Positions 1 through 8,102 of a stretch of 11,173 nt of DNA are shown piece after piece (position 1 is the stretch's first letter; every line of letters begins with the position of its first letter). This DNA comes from Planctomycetota bacterium. Lineage in GTDB: Bacteria; Planctomycetota; Phycisphaerae; WQYP01. The stretch spans positions 1 through 11,173 of the forward strand of contig JAKAZF010000036.1 in the NCBI GenBank assembly GCA_021826605.1, read 5' to 3'. A model generated the notes under the pieces. It was given only the letters and a program-made list of their open reading frames with translations, was not told the DNA's origin and searched no databases. The position numbers were made by a program, and so were the translations under genes.

Positions 1-744
1 AATGAAGTTGGAAAGCGCCACATTATTATCCTGCAACAATTCATCGGTAACCGGCAGGAGCGTTCCCCAGCGGTTCAGGGTCATCTGCACGCGGCTGTAG
101 ACCGGTTTTTGCGGTGTAATTCCTACACCGTCACCGTTAAGCCAGGTGCCCAGCGAGCTTCCCACCGCATTGGTCTGACCCAGCGTGGAAATTTGCCGCA
201 CTGGAATAAACAGCGAATTGCCGATGTTAATCGGATATTTCCGCGCTTTCTCAAACAGCACCGATTCCGCCAGGACATCGCGGTAAAGCTGGTTGGCATA
301 CTCCGTGGGGACCAGCGCGCCACCGTCGGCCAGAACGGTTTCATCCATGCCGTCAGCCTTGGCGATCATGCGTTTGATGCGATCATCACTGGCCTTGTGG
401 GTGAAATGTTTGCGGACGCTTTGTGCGAAATCGCCGAGATTTTTAAATCCCCCGGTAGGGTCCAGGTCCTCCCGGTCCGGGCCGATCACCAGCGTGGGCC
501 GCACCGTTTTTAACCCACGGGATACCTGATCAATGACGCGCGTCGTAATTTTTTGAGCGGCGGCCTCCAACTGTTCGGTCATGGATTTTTGAATCCCCGC
601 CACAGCCTCATCCAAGTCTTTGATCTCTGCCGCCACCGCTTCGGCTACCGCACCATCCACCGCAGCCTTGGCCTGATCGTCGGGCAAATCCATGACGGCA
701 TCTTTTTTCTGGCCCAGATAATCTTTAAGAAATTTGACTTTCAT
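1..744 (-). CDS. HK97-type phage major capsid protein, N-terminal part (runs off the left edge)
   Basis: An uninterrupted minus-strand frame runs from the ATG at 744 to the window edge, giving 248 residues with no stop. Residues 1-80 are acidic, Ala/Glu-rich and likely coiled coil, as expected of the scaffolding (delta) region of HK97-type capsid precursors. They begin with a small KVKFLKDYLGQK...DLPDDQA module. From about residue 98 (GGFKNLGDFAQSVRKHF) the mature capsid-like part starts. Later segments, such as GALVPTEYANQLY at 142-154 and RWGTLLPVTDELLQDNN at 225-241, fit the family (structural protein of the phage head). The Shine-Dalgarno is weak (GGGAAAA). The gene usually sits directly downstream of portal and prohead protease genes, but here the bases upstream hold a short gap and a divergent non-phage gene. 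It may be a prophage edge, a remnant or a domesticated gene. The family call is firm; the biological status is unknown. Confidence 0.85.
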   Translation of the reverse strand, partial: MKVKFLKDYLGQKKDAVMDLPDDQAKAAVDGAVAEAVAAEIKDLDEAVAGIQKSMTEQLEAAAQKITTRVIDQVSRGLKTVRPTLVIGPDREDLDPTGGFKNLGDFAQSVRKHFTHKASDDRIKRMIAKADGMDETVLADGGALVPTEYANQLYRDVLAESVLFEKARKYPINIGNSLFIPVRQISTLGQTNAVGSSLGTWLNGDGVGITPQKPVYSRVQMTLNRWGTLLPVTDELLQDNNVALSNFI

Positions 745-891
745 AATTGTTTTCCCATAAAAAACATTGAAATAAAACACCACGCGAACCGCCGGACAGC
801 GCCTGCGGTCAATAACTGCCGCCGGTCATGCCGGTCAAATCCGATTCCTGTCGCTTTAGGGATAGGCATGTGCGGATAATGCGCTGTGGTT

Positions 892-917
892 TATAATGCT
901 GCTTTGGTGTTAAAGGA
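892..917 (+). promoter_or_regulatory. Candidate -10 box and Shine-Dalgarno for the gene at 923
   Basis: A perfect TATAAT lies at 892-897 and an AAAGGA ribosome-binding site at 912-917, five bases before the ATG at 923. No convincing -35 hexamer is seen at the usual 16 to 18 base distance, so the promoter call rests on the -10 box alone. The ribosome-binding site supports this start over the earlier ATG at 886 in another frame. Confidence 0.45.
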
Positions 918-922
918 ATATC

Positions 923-1711
923 ATGAACAATCAAAACTTATCTGCTTCACGGGGCGTGAACTGGTTTTCTGTGGCGGCGGTTATCTGCCTGATTGGCGAG
1001 GCGATCTTACTTTCACAGGCCAAACCCGCCGCCGAGGCTCCGCCGCCGATCAGCGTGCTGATTTTATCTCTATTGACGCTGTTCCTCGGTGCCGGTGCCA
1101 TTATTTACCGCATTCAGGAGAAACAACATTGGCTTTTCGGTCGCTGGCTGGGAGTTGCAGCCATGACTGCGGGAATGCTGCTTTTTGCCGTGCAGGCCGT
1201 GGCGCTGCATAAGGCCAGAGAAGTTTCACAGTTTCGGCACATGTCCGCGATTGGCAACGCCTGCCTGATGTATGCCGGCAGACATGATGGCCATTTCCCC
1301 CCCAATCTTCTCACGTTGCTTAATGACAAATTAATAACGGTTAGAACACTAAGTGACCCCACCAATGCCCTGTCCCCCATTACCCTGCCGACCAATTGGC
1401 AACATGTCAAACGCAGTGTCCAAATTGCCGCCATTAACCGCAACAGCGACTATCGCTATATCGGCTCGGACCTCGTTTTGCCCAACAGCGCAGCGAAGGG
1501 AAAATTACTGGGGTCCATTATTATTTTGTTCCGAAACACGCAGACCATGACCAAGGGAGGCCCGCTGGGCTTTGCCGATGGACACGTGGCGTACTATGCG
1601 CCAAGCCAGTTGAATAACGTGTTGGCGGCCTGTAACCAAGCACGTAAAAACTTGGACCTGCCGCCGATGTCTTTTGCAGGCATTGCAACCACACGGGGGT
1701 CTGCCCCATAA
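923..1711 (+). CDS. Three-helix membrane protein with a pseudopilin-like / degenerate H-X9-DG region
   Basis: The 262-residue protein has three hydrophobic segments, about 14-31, 43-63 and 75-95, separated by short polar loops, so it is probably an inner-membrane protein with a C-terminal globular part. Residues 107-147 (MSAIGNACLMYAGRHDGHFPPNLLTLL, then a DP pair) resemble the region after the N-terminal helix in planctomycete type II secretion-like pseudopilins. Residues 216-224 (GFADGHVAY) match the end of the H-X9-DG motif found in many planctomycete prepilin-type proteins. The motif's histidine position (209) is methionine here, and no prepilin cleavage site is visible. It is therefore a family relative rather than a canonical pseudopilin. 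The start is set by AAAGGA five bases upstream. It is divergent from the capsid gene and convergent with the gene ending at 1877. The function is unknown. Confidence 0.8.
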   Translation: MNNQNLSASRGVNWFSVAAVICLIGEAILLSQAKPAAEAPPPISVLILSLLTLFLGAGAIIYRIQEKQHWLFGRWLGVAAMTAGMLLFAVQAVALHKAREVSQFRHMSAIGNACLMYAGRHDGHFPPNLLTLLNDKLITVRTLSDPTNALSPITLPTNWQHVKRSVQIAAINRNSDYRYIGSDLVLPNSAAKGKLLGSIIILFRNTQTMTKGGPLGFADGHVAYYAPSQLNNVLAACNQARKNLDLPPMSFAGIATTRGSAP

Positions 1712-1876
1712 ATTCCAGGCAGCCGTAGTAATCGCCGCGTCGGGGCCGGGATGGTTTCCGTGACGGCATTTTATATCCAACCGTGACGCGCGATTAACTC
1801 GGTGGGGCGGCGATGAGTTCGCTGCGGAATGTGATTTGATTTTACGCCGGGGGTTATCCCTGGTCGCAGTTGGCCT

Positions 1877-3202
1877 TTATTTGCCTGCGGGCGATGGGGT
1901 TTTCACAGCCATGCGTTTAATCAATACGTGCATTGTACCGGCCGCCGGTATGGCAATCGGGATGCCGACCCTGGGAAACGGGCCGGGGATCGGGGGGCCA
2001 ACGGCGGGTTTGGCGGCACCGGGCTGCGTAGCGGGTGTGGGTATCACACCGCGTTGTTTCCAGAATTTCAGCATTGCCTTGATGGTTGTTTCTTCCTGTA
2101 CCTGCGTGTTAAACAGCCAACTGCCGCCATACAGGGCGGATTTGAAAAGATGATAATGCTGGGGCTTATGGCCGGAGAGCAGCACCAGCAGATACAGCGG
2201 AATTGTACGATTATCCCAGTGCACGCTTTGGCCGTTAAATACAAAATTGATCTGATTGGCCTGCGGGCGGCAAATTAAATTAAGCAAGTAGGGTGCCGCC
2301 AGCAGGGGCTTATATTGTGAAAACAGCTCAATGAAATTGCGTCCCTGCAACATGCTGGGATTCTGAAGAATATCATCCGCTCCGGATTGCCGCGCCATTT
2401 TCTCGGTATAATTCACCAGCATTGATTTCAAGTGATGGGGGTGCCAATGCTGCAGCAATTGGGCCGCATATTGCCCATCCTGGGCCTGCTGCCAGTAATT
2501 GACAAAGTGCATAATGTAAATGTTCTGGCCGTTAAAGCGCACCACTTGCCGCGTGGTGGCACCGCTGTACATGGTCATATTGCCCACGGATCGGTGGAAA
2601 ACAATTTGTACCATTTTCTCAGAGGGCTTGCGGCTCCACAGGGCCGCCATGGTCGAAAGATACACCACACGCCGCCGATCACGAAGCAAGCGGTCCAATA
2701 TCCACTCACTGTTCCTGCCGGGGATAGCGGCCAACCCGGCGGTGCATGACGCGCGGATGGATGCACGCCGCGCAAAAGCTGCTCCTACCAGCGGCAGCAC
2801 TTCAGGTTTAACGCCCCAGTTGAACATGGCCATGCGCTGTTGCTGCGGCAGTTTAATCACGGCCATGGTCCAGCGATCCAGATTGATGTTAAAATTCAAC
2901 AGTTTTATTAACCGTGTCGCCTGTTCCGGTCCGCCGGCGTTGATGATGGACTGCAACTGCAAACCCAGAGCGGTTTGAATAATTTTCGTGGCATGTTGCC
3001 GCTGGGCATATCGTTCAGAGGATAAATCTTTCAATCCTTGAGCCAACATATCCGAAACTTTTTCAGATATCGCTGCGGAAGTTGCCGGGCCGGCACTTTT
3101 GGCGTGCAGGCAGGGGGAGGCAGACAAAGGAATCATCGCGGTTGCCAAAATGGCAACGGCGGCCAAAGTCTTAAAAGAGAGTTGTGGATTCGTGCCGGTC
3201 AT
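1877..3202 (-). CDS. Secreted protein of unknown function, HEAT-like N-terminus and proline-rich tail
   Basis: I do not recognise a named family for this 441-residue protein. Residues 1-38 look like a Sec signal peptide: a polar start, a hydrophobic core LAAVAILATAMIPLSA at 13-28, then small residues. Cleavage near residue 29 or 36 would release it to the periplasm or outside. The only nearby cysteine (31) follows proline, so it lacks a proper lipobox. Residues around 56-80 (GLKDLSSERYAQRQHATKIIQ) have the pattern of the HEAT-like helices common in secreted planctomycete proteins. The middle is helical with several Trp and His residues. The tail from about 388 is rich in Pro, Ala and Gly and looks disordered. 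It starts at an ATG with a weak, distant AGGG. It is convergent with 923-1711 and 123 bases downstream of the GH57 gene, probably with its own promoter. Confidence 0.75.
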   Translation of the reverse strand: MTGTNPQLSFKTLAAVAILATAMIPLSASPCLHAKSAGPATSAAISEKVSDMLAQGLKDLSSERYAQRQHATKIIQTALGLQLQSIINAGGPEQATRLIKLLNFNINLDRWTMAVIKLPQQQRMAMFNWGVKPEVLPLVGAAFARRASIRASCTAGLAAIPGRNSEWILDRLLRDRRRVVYLSTMAALWSRKPSEKMVQIVFHRSVGNMTMYSGATTRQVVRFNGQNIYIMHFVNYWQQAQDGQYAAQLLQHWHPHHLKSMLVNYTEKMARQSGADDILQNPSMLQGRNFIELFSQYKPLLAAPYLLNLICRPQANQINFVFNGQSVHWDNRTIPLYLLVLLSGHKPQHYHLFKSALYGGSWLFNTQVQEETTIKAMLKFWKQRGVIPTPATQPGAAKPAVGPPIPGPFPRVGIPIAIPAAGTMHVLIKRMAVKTPSPAGK

Positions 3203-3219
3203 GTGGTCAAGCTACCCTG

Positions 3220-3256
3220 AAAAAACAGTCACCTACAGGCTTTTTATCGCCCGTAG
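3220..3256 (-). terminator. Candidate Rho-independent terminator after the GH57 gene
   Basis: On the minus strand an 8-base-pair stem (CTACGGGC with GCCTGTAG, one G-T pair) encloses the loop GATAAAAA and is followed seven bases later by six T. It lies about 70 bases past the GH57 stop and just before the start at 3202. The gap between stem and T run is longer than in a classic terminator, so it could instead be a leader structure of the next gene. Confidence 0.35.
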
Positions 3257-3325
3257 CAGGAAATTTCATTACTTTATTTATACCCACTTAGCATTCTGGA
3301 AAGAAATCCAAAGCGTTCATGCAAG

Positions 3326-4492
3326 TTATGCGTGCACGCGCGACCCCAGGGCATCCAGCACGCTCATATAATTCATGTATGCGTCATACGGCGATTCATA
3401 CATGCTGAAACTCGGCGTATTGAGATCACCGAAGAACCGGGTGTTCATATACAAAAAGTGATCGCTGGAACCTAGTTTACGCCACGTGTTTAACAGTGCC
3501 GAGTCAGCGGAGTCTTTAATTGGCTGTTCCAGACGGTACAATTCCTGCAGTGCATTGGCCTGCATGGCGTTGCCTAACCAGGGAGATAAATCCCGCTGCG
3601 CATCGGTCCAGCAGATATTTCGCGGAACGCTTAATTCCGCCACCGGCTCAAACTGTGCGATAACTTCTGAAGGTGTACTGAAGCGGTCACCATTTTCCAG
3701 CACGAAGCGGGGCAGGGCCCGCAGGAATTCAAATATGCCGCTGGCGGCACCATGGCGTTCGCCAAAGGTTTCGTAATCCATTCCCAGCAGGCAATATTCC
3801 CCCTCAGAGCCGGTGCCATGAAGCCAGCGGGCGTATTTATCCGCCATCAGGGGCCAGTTAATCCAATCCTGGGCGGAAAAGCGCAGCGATAAATCATCAC
3901 TCAACCGATAATGCCGCAGCAGGATTTTGACGCGCTCGCGGGCTGCTTTGTACACATGTCCAGGGCTGCGGTTTCCCAAGGCTCCTTCCCATCCCTCGGT
4001 AATGGCCGCCTGAAAGTTTAATCCCGCTGCCAGACGCCCCACTTCATTGGAGTAAATCAAATTGGTATTCCGGAATATGGCCGGTTTTTGTCCGAAATAG
4101 TGTTCAATGGTCCGGCTGTGCAAGTTGACTTGCGAGGCAAATTCATCCGGTGAATAAAGACACGCCAGACTATGGTGCGATGTTTCCCCCAGAAATTCCA
4201 CGCATCCGGTGGTTGCCAGTTCCTTCAATAATGCCACCACCTCCGGCACGTCATCGGCAAATTGTTCCAGAGCCGTGTTGGTGACGCCCAATGCTACGCG
4301 AAATGCCGAACCGTAGTTCCGGGCAAGTTCCAGCAACACGTTGGTGGCGGGAATATAACTGCGCCGGGCAATTTCCCGTGTGTAGCGCCGGTTGGCCTGT
4401 ATATCAAAATAATCCGAATCAGAATCAAAAATACTGTAACGCCGCAGGCGGAAGGGCTGATGAATCTGAAAATATAAAACCACAGCAACCAT
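3326..4492 (-). CDS. GH57-family glycoside hydrolase (alpha-amylase type)
   Basis: A cytoplasmic enzyme expected to act on alpha-1,4-glucans such as glycogen or maltodextrin. With the ATG at 4492 it has 388 residues. Motifs, numbered from that start, are the family opening LYFQIHQPF with HQP at 11-13; VEFLGETSHHS at 98-108; ITEGWEG at 164-170, where Glu166 is the likely nucleophile; and GMDYETFGE at 237-245, where Asp239 is the likely acid/base. The late signature WRKLGSSDHFLYMNTR (337-352), followed by SPYDAYMNYM, is typical of the short MJ1611-like GH57 alpha-amylases, so the protein looks complete. A GTG at 4516 would add eight residues, but its GGAG is only two bases away. The ATG at 4492 has AGGA at good spacing. 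No glycogen gene or glycosyltransferase is adjacent. Activity on a given substrate is inferred only from the family. Confidence 0.92.
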   Translation of the reverse strand: MVAVVLYFQIHQPFRLRRYSIFDSDSDYFDIQANRRYTREIARRSYIPATNVLLELARNYGSAFRVALGVTNTALEQFADDVPEVVALLKELATTGCVEFLGETSHHSLACLYSPDEFASQVNLHSRTIEHYFGQKPAIFRNTNLIYSNEVGRLAAGLNFQAAITEGWEGALGNRSPGHVYKAARERVKILLRHYRLSDDLSLRFSAQDWINWPLMADKYARWLHGTGSEGEYCLLGMDYETFGERHGAASGIFEFLRALPRFVLENGDRFSTPSEVIAQFEPVAELSVPRNICWTDAQRDLSPWLGNAMQANALQELYRLEQPIKDSADSALLNTWRKLGSSDHFLYMNTRFFGDLNTPSFSMYESPYDAYMNYMSVLDALGSRVHA

Positions 4493-4686
4493 TGGGTGTG
4501 TCCTGTTCTGACGCACTTCTCCAAAGCAACACGATTATAACCACAAGGGACTAAAAAGCGGCAGGAGGTTTTGGTGCGTGTCACGTTCAGGGTGCCGCAA
4601 TAAATCCGGGCAGGCCGACTGGGGCACGAGTTTCCAAGACGAAAGATTCTCTTAATGCCGGCATTGACGCCGTCGATTTCACCGCT

Positions 4687-4713
4687 CGTCCGGACATATT
4701 GCCACGCCGGACG
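4687..4713 (-). terminator. Stem-loop directly after the purL stop
   Basis: A perfect 7-base-pair inverted repeat (CGTCCGG / CCGGACG) with a 13-base loop begins one base after the purL stop codon. There is no T run behind it, so it is not a classic intrinsic terminator. It could be a Rho-assisted end, an RNA-stabilising hairpin, or chance in GC-rich sequence. Confidence 0.3.
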
Positions 4714-4714
4714 A

Positions 4715-7663
4715 TTACCAGTCCAGCGTTTTCAGCCAGGCTTGCCGGAACTGCTCTACCGGGGCGTTGATGATTGTTTTACCATTAATGGATTGCACCA
4801 CCAGGTCCGGCTTCTCTGTAACGCGGCCAAGAATACCAAAGGGCAATGTTCTTAAGCGGCGCAATACATCATCAAGACGATCCGGCTTAACTTCCAGCAC
4901 ATAGCGCGTGGGAGATTCGGAAAATAAGAGAATGTCATCGCGATCCACTTGCGGATCATGCGGCACGCCGGTTAAATCAATCTCGGCTCCTGTTCGCCCG
5001 GCAAAAAGCATTTCCGCCAGGGCCACGGCCAATCCTCCTTCCGAAGGATCATGCGCACTGGCGACCAGCCCATCCGCGATCAACTTTGCTACCCGTTGAT
5101 GCACGCCCGGTGCTGTCGCCAGATCCACCGCGGGAATGCTGCGGCCATTTTGATGATGCAACGCGTAATACCAGGATCCCCCCATGTGCCGATGCGTTTG
5201 GCCCACCAGCAGCAAATAATTTCCCGGCGTCTTGGCGTCCATGGTAATGCAGCGCGAAACGTCAGGCACAATACTGATGGCGCTGATCAGCAAGGTGTAG
5301 GGGATGCAAATGCGTTTGCCTTCATCGGTGATAAATTCATTGGACAGAGAATCTTTGCCGGAAATAAAAGGCGTGCCAAACGCCATCGCCCCGTCATAAC
5401 ACGCCTGACATGCCCGCACCAAGGCGCCTAAGTGCATGCGGTCGGAACATTTCGGCCAGCAAAAATTATCCAGTAACGCTGTGGTTTCCGGATCGCCGCC
5501 GACGCAGACAATATTACGGATCGCTTCATCCATGCCGCTTAGCGTCATCTGATACGGATCCAGATCGCCGAGTCGGGGCTGACAGCCGTTGGCCAGCGCT
5601 ACACCGCGGTTGCTTTCGGGAACCGGTGCCAGAACCGCAGCATCTCCGGGGCCGTCGCCGACGGGGCCGACCAGCGGTTTGATAATGGTTGATCCCTGCA
5701 CTTCATGATCATATTGTCGGATAATCCAGTGCTTGCTTGCCAGCGTGGGCATGGCCAGGAGTTGGCATAATGTCTGGGCATAATCCGTCGGCTCGGCTAC
5801 AGTGGCCTTGGGCAGTACTGGCTCCTGCCACACGGCTTGGCGAATGGGGCTGGGCAGGCCGTCATGAATAAATTCCATGTCCATGGAACCCACATTTTGC
5901 CCCTGATATAACAGCGTCAGTTTGCCTGACCCGTCAAATACGCCGATGTCCGTGGCTTGCACATCCTCCGCGGCCGCCAGTTCCAGAAGCCGGGCAACAT
6001 TCTCCGGTGCAACGGATACGACAATGCGTTCCTGGGCTTCGCTGATCCAGATTTCCGCATAGTTCAAACCGTCATACTTCAGCGGCACTTTGTCCAATTC
6101 CACGGTGGCACCGGTCCGGGATCCCATTTCCCCGATGGCGCTGGATAATCCGCCGGCACCGCAATCGGTAATGGCGTTATACAGCGGCCCGCAATCCCGC
6201 GCCCGGAGAATCACATCCATCATCTTTTTTTCAGTAATGGCGTTGCCGATCTGCACGGCGTGGCTGAATTCATCACCATGTTTGTCGGTTATTACGTCGC
6301 TGGAAAATGTGGCACCATGAATGCCGTCACGCCCGGTGCGCCCGCCAATGAGGATAATCCGATCCCCTGCCTGGGCGTCCCTCTTTTCCGCCAGATGCCG
6401 CGGCAATAATCCCACCGATCCGCAGAACACCAGCGGATTGCCAATGTATCGCTGATCAAAATAAACCGCGCCGTTCACCGTTGGTATGCCCATGCGGTTA
6501 CCGTAATCCCGCACCCCGGCTACCACTCTTTGAGCGATGCGCCGCGGGTGCAGAACGCCCGCCGGCACTTGTTCCGCTGGTGTAGAGGGATCCGCGAAGC
6601 AGAATATATCGGTGCCGGCGATCGGTTTGGCTCCGCCGCCGGTGGCAATGACATCGCGTATGCACCCGCCGATACCTGTAGCCGCCCCGCCGTAAGGTTC
6701 AATTGCGGACGGGCGGTTGTGCGTTTCGACTTTCATGCACAAAGCCCATTTGTCATCCAGCGCGATAACGCCGGCATTATCCTTAAATACGCTTAGCGTC
6801 CAGGGCTTATTAAGTTCTTTGGTAGCGCGGAAAATAGTTGATTTAACAAGATTATCAATGGTCTGCATCTGATCGCCGGCGGTGTGATGTTCATGGACAT
6901 CATCTTCATTTAATCCGGCGGGGTGATGAGAAAAATGGATTTTGGCTTTCAGCGTTTTATGAACGCAATGTTCGCTCCAGGTTTGGGCCAGCGTTTCAAG
7001 TTCCGCATCCGTCGGCTCGCGGTCCAGTTGGCGGAAGTGTTCCTGAATGGCTTTCATTTCCGCCAGGTCCAGAAACAGATGGCCGCGCCGCGACAAATGC
7101 TGAAGCTGGTCATCAGTCAGTTGGCGTATGGGCACTTCCAGTCGCTTGAATTCATACGCCTTGCCGCGCGGAAATTCGGCGGGAGTAAAGGCCGTTTCGT
7201 GGATTTGTTCAATCGAATCATTGGCCAGAAGTCGCCGGGCGATTTGACCGGAAGTTTCCGCCGTCAAATGGCCCGAAAGCACATACCGCCGTCCCGTGCG
7301 CACTTGAATGGCCGCCGGTTGCCGGGGCAGATTCAGTAAATCCGCAATGGCCATTTCCGCACTGGCCGCCACCGGATCCATGACACCGGGCTTCCCGTGC
7401 ACTTCCACCAGTCGGCCGGCACCCACGGTTTCATGCCCCACCACAACGCGCTCGGTAACCGGGTCGGCCAGTAATTCCGCCGCTATCTTATGGACCTGCG
7501 AATGTGCCAGAAGTTCGGGTGCACCCTGCAGCAAAAATACGCGGGCCGTTTGTACGCTATGCACTTCCGCAATTCCGATCTGTTGAATTTCATGAAGAAC
7601 CGCAGCGCCCGCCGGATCGTCGGCGGAATTTTGAGGATGAATTTCAACGCGATAAACAGCCAT
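4715..7663 (-). CDS. purL: Phosphoribosylformylglycinamidine synthase, PurS-like region fused to PurL
   Basis: Synthetase part of FGAM synthase, the fourth step of purine biosynthesis: FGAR, ATP and an ammonia donor give FGAM. From the ATG at 7663 (AGGAG four bases upstream) it has 982 residues. The in-frame codons upstream encode a Cys/Arg-rich stretch unlike the family, so I reject the longer start. Residues 1-76 (MAVYRVEIHP...) are PurS-like. Residues 77-160 look like a second PurS-like half (KPGVMDPVA, RRYVLSGHL). The PurL core follows, with TWSEHCVHK (228-236), the ATP-site segment ETHNRPSAIEPYGGAATG (313-330), ITDCGAGGL (498-506), SGKDSLSNE (768-776) and HDPSEGGLA (871-879). There is no C-terminal glutaminase domain, so a separate PurQ should exist elsewhere. 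The size lies between small PurL (about 740) and the large three-in-one enzyme (about 1300). Identification is secure. Confidence 0.95.
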   Translation of the reverse strand: MAVYRVEIHPQNSADDPAGAAVLHEIQQIGIAEVHSVQTARVFLLQGAPELLAHSQVHKIAAELLADPVTERVVVGHETVGAGRLVEVHGKPGVMDPVAASAEMAIADLLNLPRQPAAIQVRTGRRYVLSGHLTAETSGQIARRLLANDSIEQIHETAFTPAEFPRGKAYEFKRLEVPIRQLTDDQLQHLSRRGHLFLDLAEMKAIQEHFRQLDREPTDAELETLAQTWSEHCVHKTLKAKIHFSHHPAGLNEDDVHEHHTAGDQMQTIDNLVKSTIFRATKELNKPWTLSVFKDNAGVIALDDKWALCMKVETHNRPSAIEPYGGAATGIGGCIRDVIATGGGAKPIAGTDIFCFADPSTPAEQVPAGVLHPRRIAQRVVAGVRDYGNRMGIPTVNGAVYFDQRYIGNPLVFCGSVGLLPRHLAEKRDAQAGDRIILIGGRTGRDGIHGATFSSDVITDKHGDEFSHAVQIGNAITEKKMMDVILRARDCGPLYNAITDCGAGGLSSAIGEMGSRTGATVELDKVPLKYDGLNYAEIWISEAQERIVVSVAPENVARLLELAAAEDVQATDIGVFDGSGKLTLLYQGQNVGSMDMEFIHDGLPSPIRQAVWQEPVLPKATVAEPTDYAQTLCQLLAMPTLASKHWIIRQYDHEVQGSTIIKPLVGPVGDGPGDAAVLAPVPESNRGVALANGCQPRLGDLDPYQMTLSGMDEAIRNIVCVGGDPETTALLDNFCWPKCSDRMHLGALVRACQACYDGAMAFGTPFISGKDSLSNEFITDEGKRICIPYTLLISAISIVPDVSRCITMDAKTPGNYLLLVGQTHRHMGGSWYYALHHQNGRSIPAVDLATAPGVHQRVAKLIADGLVASAHDPSEGGLAVALAEMLFAGRTGAEIDLTGVPHDPQVDRDDILLFSESPTRYVLEVKPDRLDDVLRRLRTLPFGILGRVTEKPDLVVQSINGKTIINAPVEQFRQAWLKTLDW

Positions 7664-8102
7664 AACGCTCCTGCAACCGGTCACTTCCCGGCACCCGTCT
7701 GCCCCTGGGAAACACCTGCCGCCATTATGCGCGAATCCCCACATTTTCGCATCCCAGTCGAAACGCTTGTCGAAACGCACCCGGTCAGGACGCAAACTGG
7801 CCGGGATCGATTCTTAGCCGATGTGGAAACGCCTTGGCGAAACTTGACCAATACAGAATACGCAGACAAGCTAAAAACGCATACCCCAAATCGACAAAAC
7901 AATTGCCGCCTGCATTTCCATGTTGCATACTCCCACGAAGAGGATTCCATTTTGCAGCAAAGGTCGATATGCCGTTGACAGCAAGCGGCTTGGGAAGACA
8001 CAATATCCCCGTTGGGTTTTGCGGAAGCATTCAAACAACCTCGGTAAATTTTGAATGGGTCCCTTTGATTTTTAGCTGGCGCGAGATCATGGATCGGTAG
8101 GT
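7664..8102. other. Gene-free stretch upstream of purL
   Basis: The ORFs of 80 to 160 codons that cross this stretch on either strand have odd composition (Cys- or Arg-rich), no ribosome-binding site and no recognisable family, so I read none as genes. It should hold the purL promoter. A minus-strand CATAAT at 7724-7729 is a possible -10, about 60 bases before the ATG, without a clear -35. The GAAACGC repeats lie further upstream. No tRNA-like cloverleaf or clear terminator was seen for the gene ending at 8103. Confidence 0.5.
7757..7843. repeat. Two copies of a paired GAAACGC element upstream of purL
   Basis: GTCGAAACGC occurs at 7757-7766 and again at 7769-7778, a 12-base step. About 66 bases further on, GTGGAAACGC at 7823-7832 is followed by GGCGAAAC at 7836-7843, a 13-base step. 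Each copy therefore has two direct half-sites joined by CTTG or CCTTG. The position, roughly 95 to 180 bases upstream of the purL start, suits a regulator-binding site, but the regulator and even the function are guesses. Confidence 0.35.

Noticed and set aside
1758..1788. Direct repeat CCGTGACG, two copies, between the convergent genes
   Set aside because: Only eight bases with a 23-base step in GC-rich sequence; it forms no terminator and has no other support.
4574..4603. Nine-codon ORF behind a GGAGG, on the plus strand
   Set aside because: A good ribosome-binding site alone is not enough. The peptide is too short to judge, and it is antisense to the surrounding minus-strand genes.
7664..7795. 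A 44-residue N-terminal extension of PurL from a start at 7795
   Set aside because: The extension is Cys/Arg/Gly-rich and unlike the family. The ATG at 7663 has AGGAG at good spacing and opens directly on the PurS-like region.
7681..8034. Minus-strand ORFs of 81 and 117 codons between purL and the next gene
   Set aside because: They overlap each other in different frames, have Cys/Ser-rich non-protein-like composition, no ribosome-binding site and no recognisable motif.
7490..8100. Plus-strand ORFs of 162 and 88 codons spanning the purL start and upstream gap
   Set aside because: The first is largely antisense to purL; neither has a good ribosome-binding site or protein-like composition.
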